Below, one piece after another: positions 62,762 to 64,000 of a stretch of 64,000 nt of DNA. The stretch is from Leptolinea sp964446955 (GTDB taxonomy: Bacteria; Chloroflexota; Anaerolineae; Anaerolineales; Anaerolineaceae): NCBI GenBank assembly GCA_964446955.1, contig CAYUQJ010000009.1, positions 47,924-111,923 on the forward strand. The letters are read 5' to 3'. How positions within the stretch are numbered: position 1 is the stretch's first letter; each line of letters opens with the position of its first letter. The notes under the pieces were generated by a model. That model searched no databases and was not told the DNA's origin. It was given only the letters and a program-made list of their open reading frames with translations. Both the position numbers and the translations under genes were made by a program.

Positions 62762-63733
62762 TTATAACTCGTTACGTTGATAAGCCCAGAGGGCATTCCC
62801 GATAACCCCGCCGTTGTCGCCCAATTCCGCGGGAACGATGCTGATCTTGTCCACATCCACCATACGGACACGCTCTTTGATCGTCCGTTTGATCGGGTTC
62901 AGCAATAGATCACCCGCCTGTACCCCGCCACCGCCGATAACGATCTTTTCCGGAGCGATGGTAAGAATGGTATTGGATAGGGCAATTCCCAGGTAAAAAC
63001 CAACCTGTTCGTATATCATTATGGCAACCTGGTCACCCATACTGGCCGCGGTACTGACAGTTTTGGCTGTGATTTTATTAAGGTCATAACCGGCCAATTC
63101 GCCAATCTTGGTCGTCCAGCCTTGAACCACGGCTTTTAATCCTGCTGCCGCGATAGCCGGTGACGAGGCATAGGTTTCCAGACACCCATGATTTCCACAT
63201 CCACAAAGTGGACCGTTGAAGTCGATCATAGTGTGTCCAAGCTCACCAGCCATGCCATCCAAGCCCAGATGGAGCTGGTTATTGATGACCATGCCTCCGC
63301 CAATCCCTGTCCCAATGGCCACAACAGCCATTGTGTGAGCGCCACGGCCGGCGCCAAATTTCCACTCACCAAACGTTATCGCCCGCACATCATTCAAGAG
63401 GAATGTGGGCAGACCAGTGTATTCTTTTATCGTGTCAGTAACCGGGACTTTTTCCCAGTTATCATACAGATTAGGCAAAAATACAGTGTGACCTGTTTCG
63501 CTGTCGATCTTTCCGGGAGCTCCAATGCCTATCCCGCCGATATCGGTGACCTGCAGGCCGGATGTTTTGATGACATTCTGGAACAGGTCTGCCATTCGAC
63601 GCAATACCGCGTCATGACCTTCGCGCCCAATTGTAGGGATGGAAATCAGGTTGGAGACTTCACCTGTTTCAGTGTCAACAATACCTGCCCTTACATTTGT
63701 CCCCCCAAGATCACCGCCAATGTATTTCGCCAT
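62762..63733 (-). CDS. ROK family sugar kinase (glucokinase-like)
   Basis: The 323-aa protein has DLGGTNVRAGIVD (phosphate loop), GIGAPGKID, VGGGVQAGD-like IGGGGVQAGDLLLNPI, and the zinc motif CGCGNHGCLETYAS. The catalytic Asp is in LLNDVRAITFGEW. It likely phosphorylates glucose with ATP. ATG 63733 matches the usual family start; the longer frame to 63772 is rejected. Its promoter was not found. Confidence 0.92.
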   Translation of the reverse strand: MAKYIGGDLGGTNVRAGIVDTETGEVSNLISIPTIGREGHDAVLRRMADLFQNVIKTSGLQVTDIGGIGIGAPGKIDSETGHTVFLPNLYDNWEKVPVTDTIKEYTGLPTFLLNDVRAITFGEWKFGAGRGAHTMAVVAIGTGIGGGMVINNQLHLGLDGMAGELGHTMIDFNGPLCGCGNHGCLETYASSPAIAAAGLKAVVQGWTTKIGELAGYDLNKITAKTVSTAASMGDQVAIMIYEQVGFYLGIALSNTILTIAPEKIVIGGGGVQAGDLLLNPIKRTIKERVRMVDVDKISIVPAELGDNGGVIGNALWAYQRNEL

Positions 63734-63897
63734 CCATATACCCCGGAACAAAAAAAATATCCAACGATTCAATGCCAGATATGGATCGCAATCGTTGTAA
63801 CGGTATTCTACGTCAAAGTGGACAAATTGGGAACCTGTATTCTTATTTCAAAATATGACACATTCGGTTCCACCCCTTGACTGGCTACAGTGTGTAC

Positions 63898-64000
63898 CCC
63901 CGGCAGCGTTCGGACATCGTCCCCTTAATGGGGATCAAACCCTTGTTAACCAACAAATCGCCTTGCCGGCGATTCTGTGTGCCCCGGCAGCGTTCGGACA
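63898..64000. repeat. 19-bp direct repeat at the right edge
   Basis: CCCCGGCAGCGTTCGGACA occurs at 63898-63916 and 63982-64000, preceded in both copies by TGTGT. The period is 84 bases. Between them lie CCCC-TTAAT-GGGG and AATCGCC-TTGCC-GGCGATT palindromes. The second copy ends at the window edge, so the full array cannot be seen. Two units of an 84-base tandem repeat are the simplest reading; whether it continues is unknown. Confidence 0.7.

Noticed and set aside
63898..64000. CRISPR array at the right edge
   Set aside because: Only two 19-bp copies, an 84-base period and a palindromic spacer; no cas genes are in view.

Overview
The window reads as a chromosomal stretch of a free-living, probably anaerobic bacterium of moderate G+C content. 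I infer Chloroflexota, Anaerolineae type, from the gene repertoire: a shikimate kinase/dehydroquinate synthase fusion, a CimA-containing Ilv-Leu operon, an MtaA-like UroD protein, large GT-C type membrane proteins, a clostripain-like lipoprotein and P/T-rich lipoproteins. No rRNA, tRNA, phage, CRISPR or complete IS element was recognised. The taxonomic call is an inference, not something the sequence states.

Layout. 0-2.3 kb: the end of gatA and all of gatB (Glu/Asp-tRNA amidotransferase), closed by a strong terminator. 2.3-12.8 kb: mixed accessory genes, namely a PadR/DUF2812 pair with a palindrome-rich promoter, a UroD-family protein, a GT-C membrane glycosyltransferase, a methyltransferase, a three-gene operon (HpcH aldolase, GNAT, Mth938-like), a C11 peptidase lipoprotein and an Fe-S protein. 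13-22.6 kb: DoxX, then pheA and a compact operon aroH-aroF-tyrA-aroA-aroE-aroC-aroKB-aroQ. This encodes every step from erythrose-4-phosphate plus PEP to chorismate, and on to prephenate, phenylpyruvate and the tyrosine precursor. Its genes mostly overlap by 1-32 bp.

22.7-31.6 kb: a small membrane protein, an RRM/cold-shock operon, a hemolysin III protein, two unknown genes, a large DUF6311-like membrane protein, a lipoprotein, an AT-richer patch with an esterase, and a UbiA prenyltransferase. 31.7-44.6 kb (minus strand): an eleven-gene branched-chain amino acid operon ilvD-ilvB-ilvN-ilvC-leuA-(97-aa repeat protein)-leuC-leuD-cimA-leuB-ilvE. CimA gives a threonine-independent route to isoleucine. 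44.8-64 kb: an NapH-like ferredoxin, a TetR regulator with an alpha-amylase that shares its operator, a CHR transporter, two diguanylate cyclases, a hydrogenase maturation protease, CBS protein, a flavin/heme reductase with a 31-aa membrane peptide and a NarL-type two-component system, an LLM oxidoreductase, a racemase, an SDR, a cyclic-nucleotide-binding protein and a ROK sugar kinase. A 19-bp direct repeat runs into the right edge.

The most striking finding is that both large amino-acid operons begin with a complete leader-peptide attenuator. The aro operon has a 26-codon leader with an alternating Tyr/Phe run, then mutually exclusive antiterminator and terminator stems. The ilv-leu operon has a 32-codon leader, nearly half Ile/Leu/Val, with the same architecture. 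A second standout is the 97-residue two-repeat protein translationally coupled to leuC inside the leucine operon.
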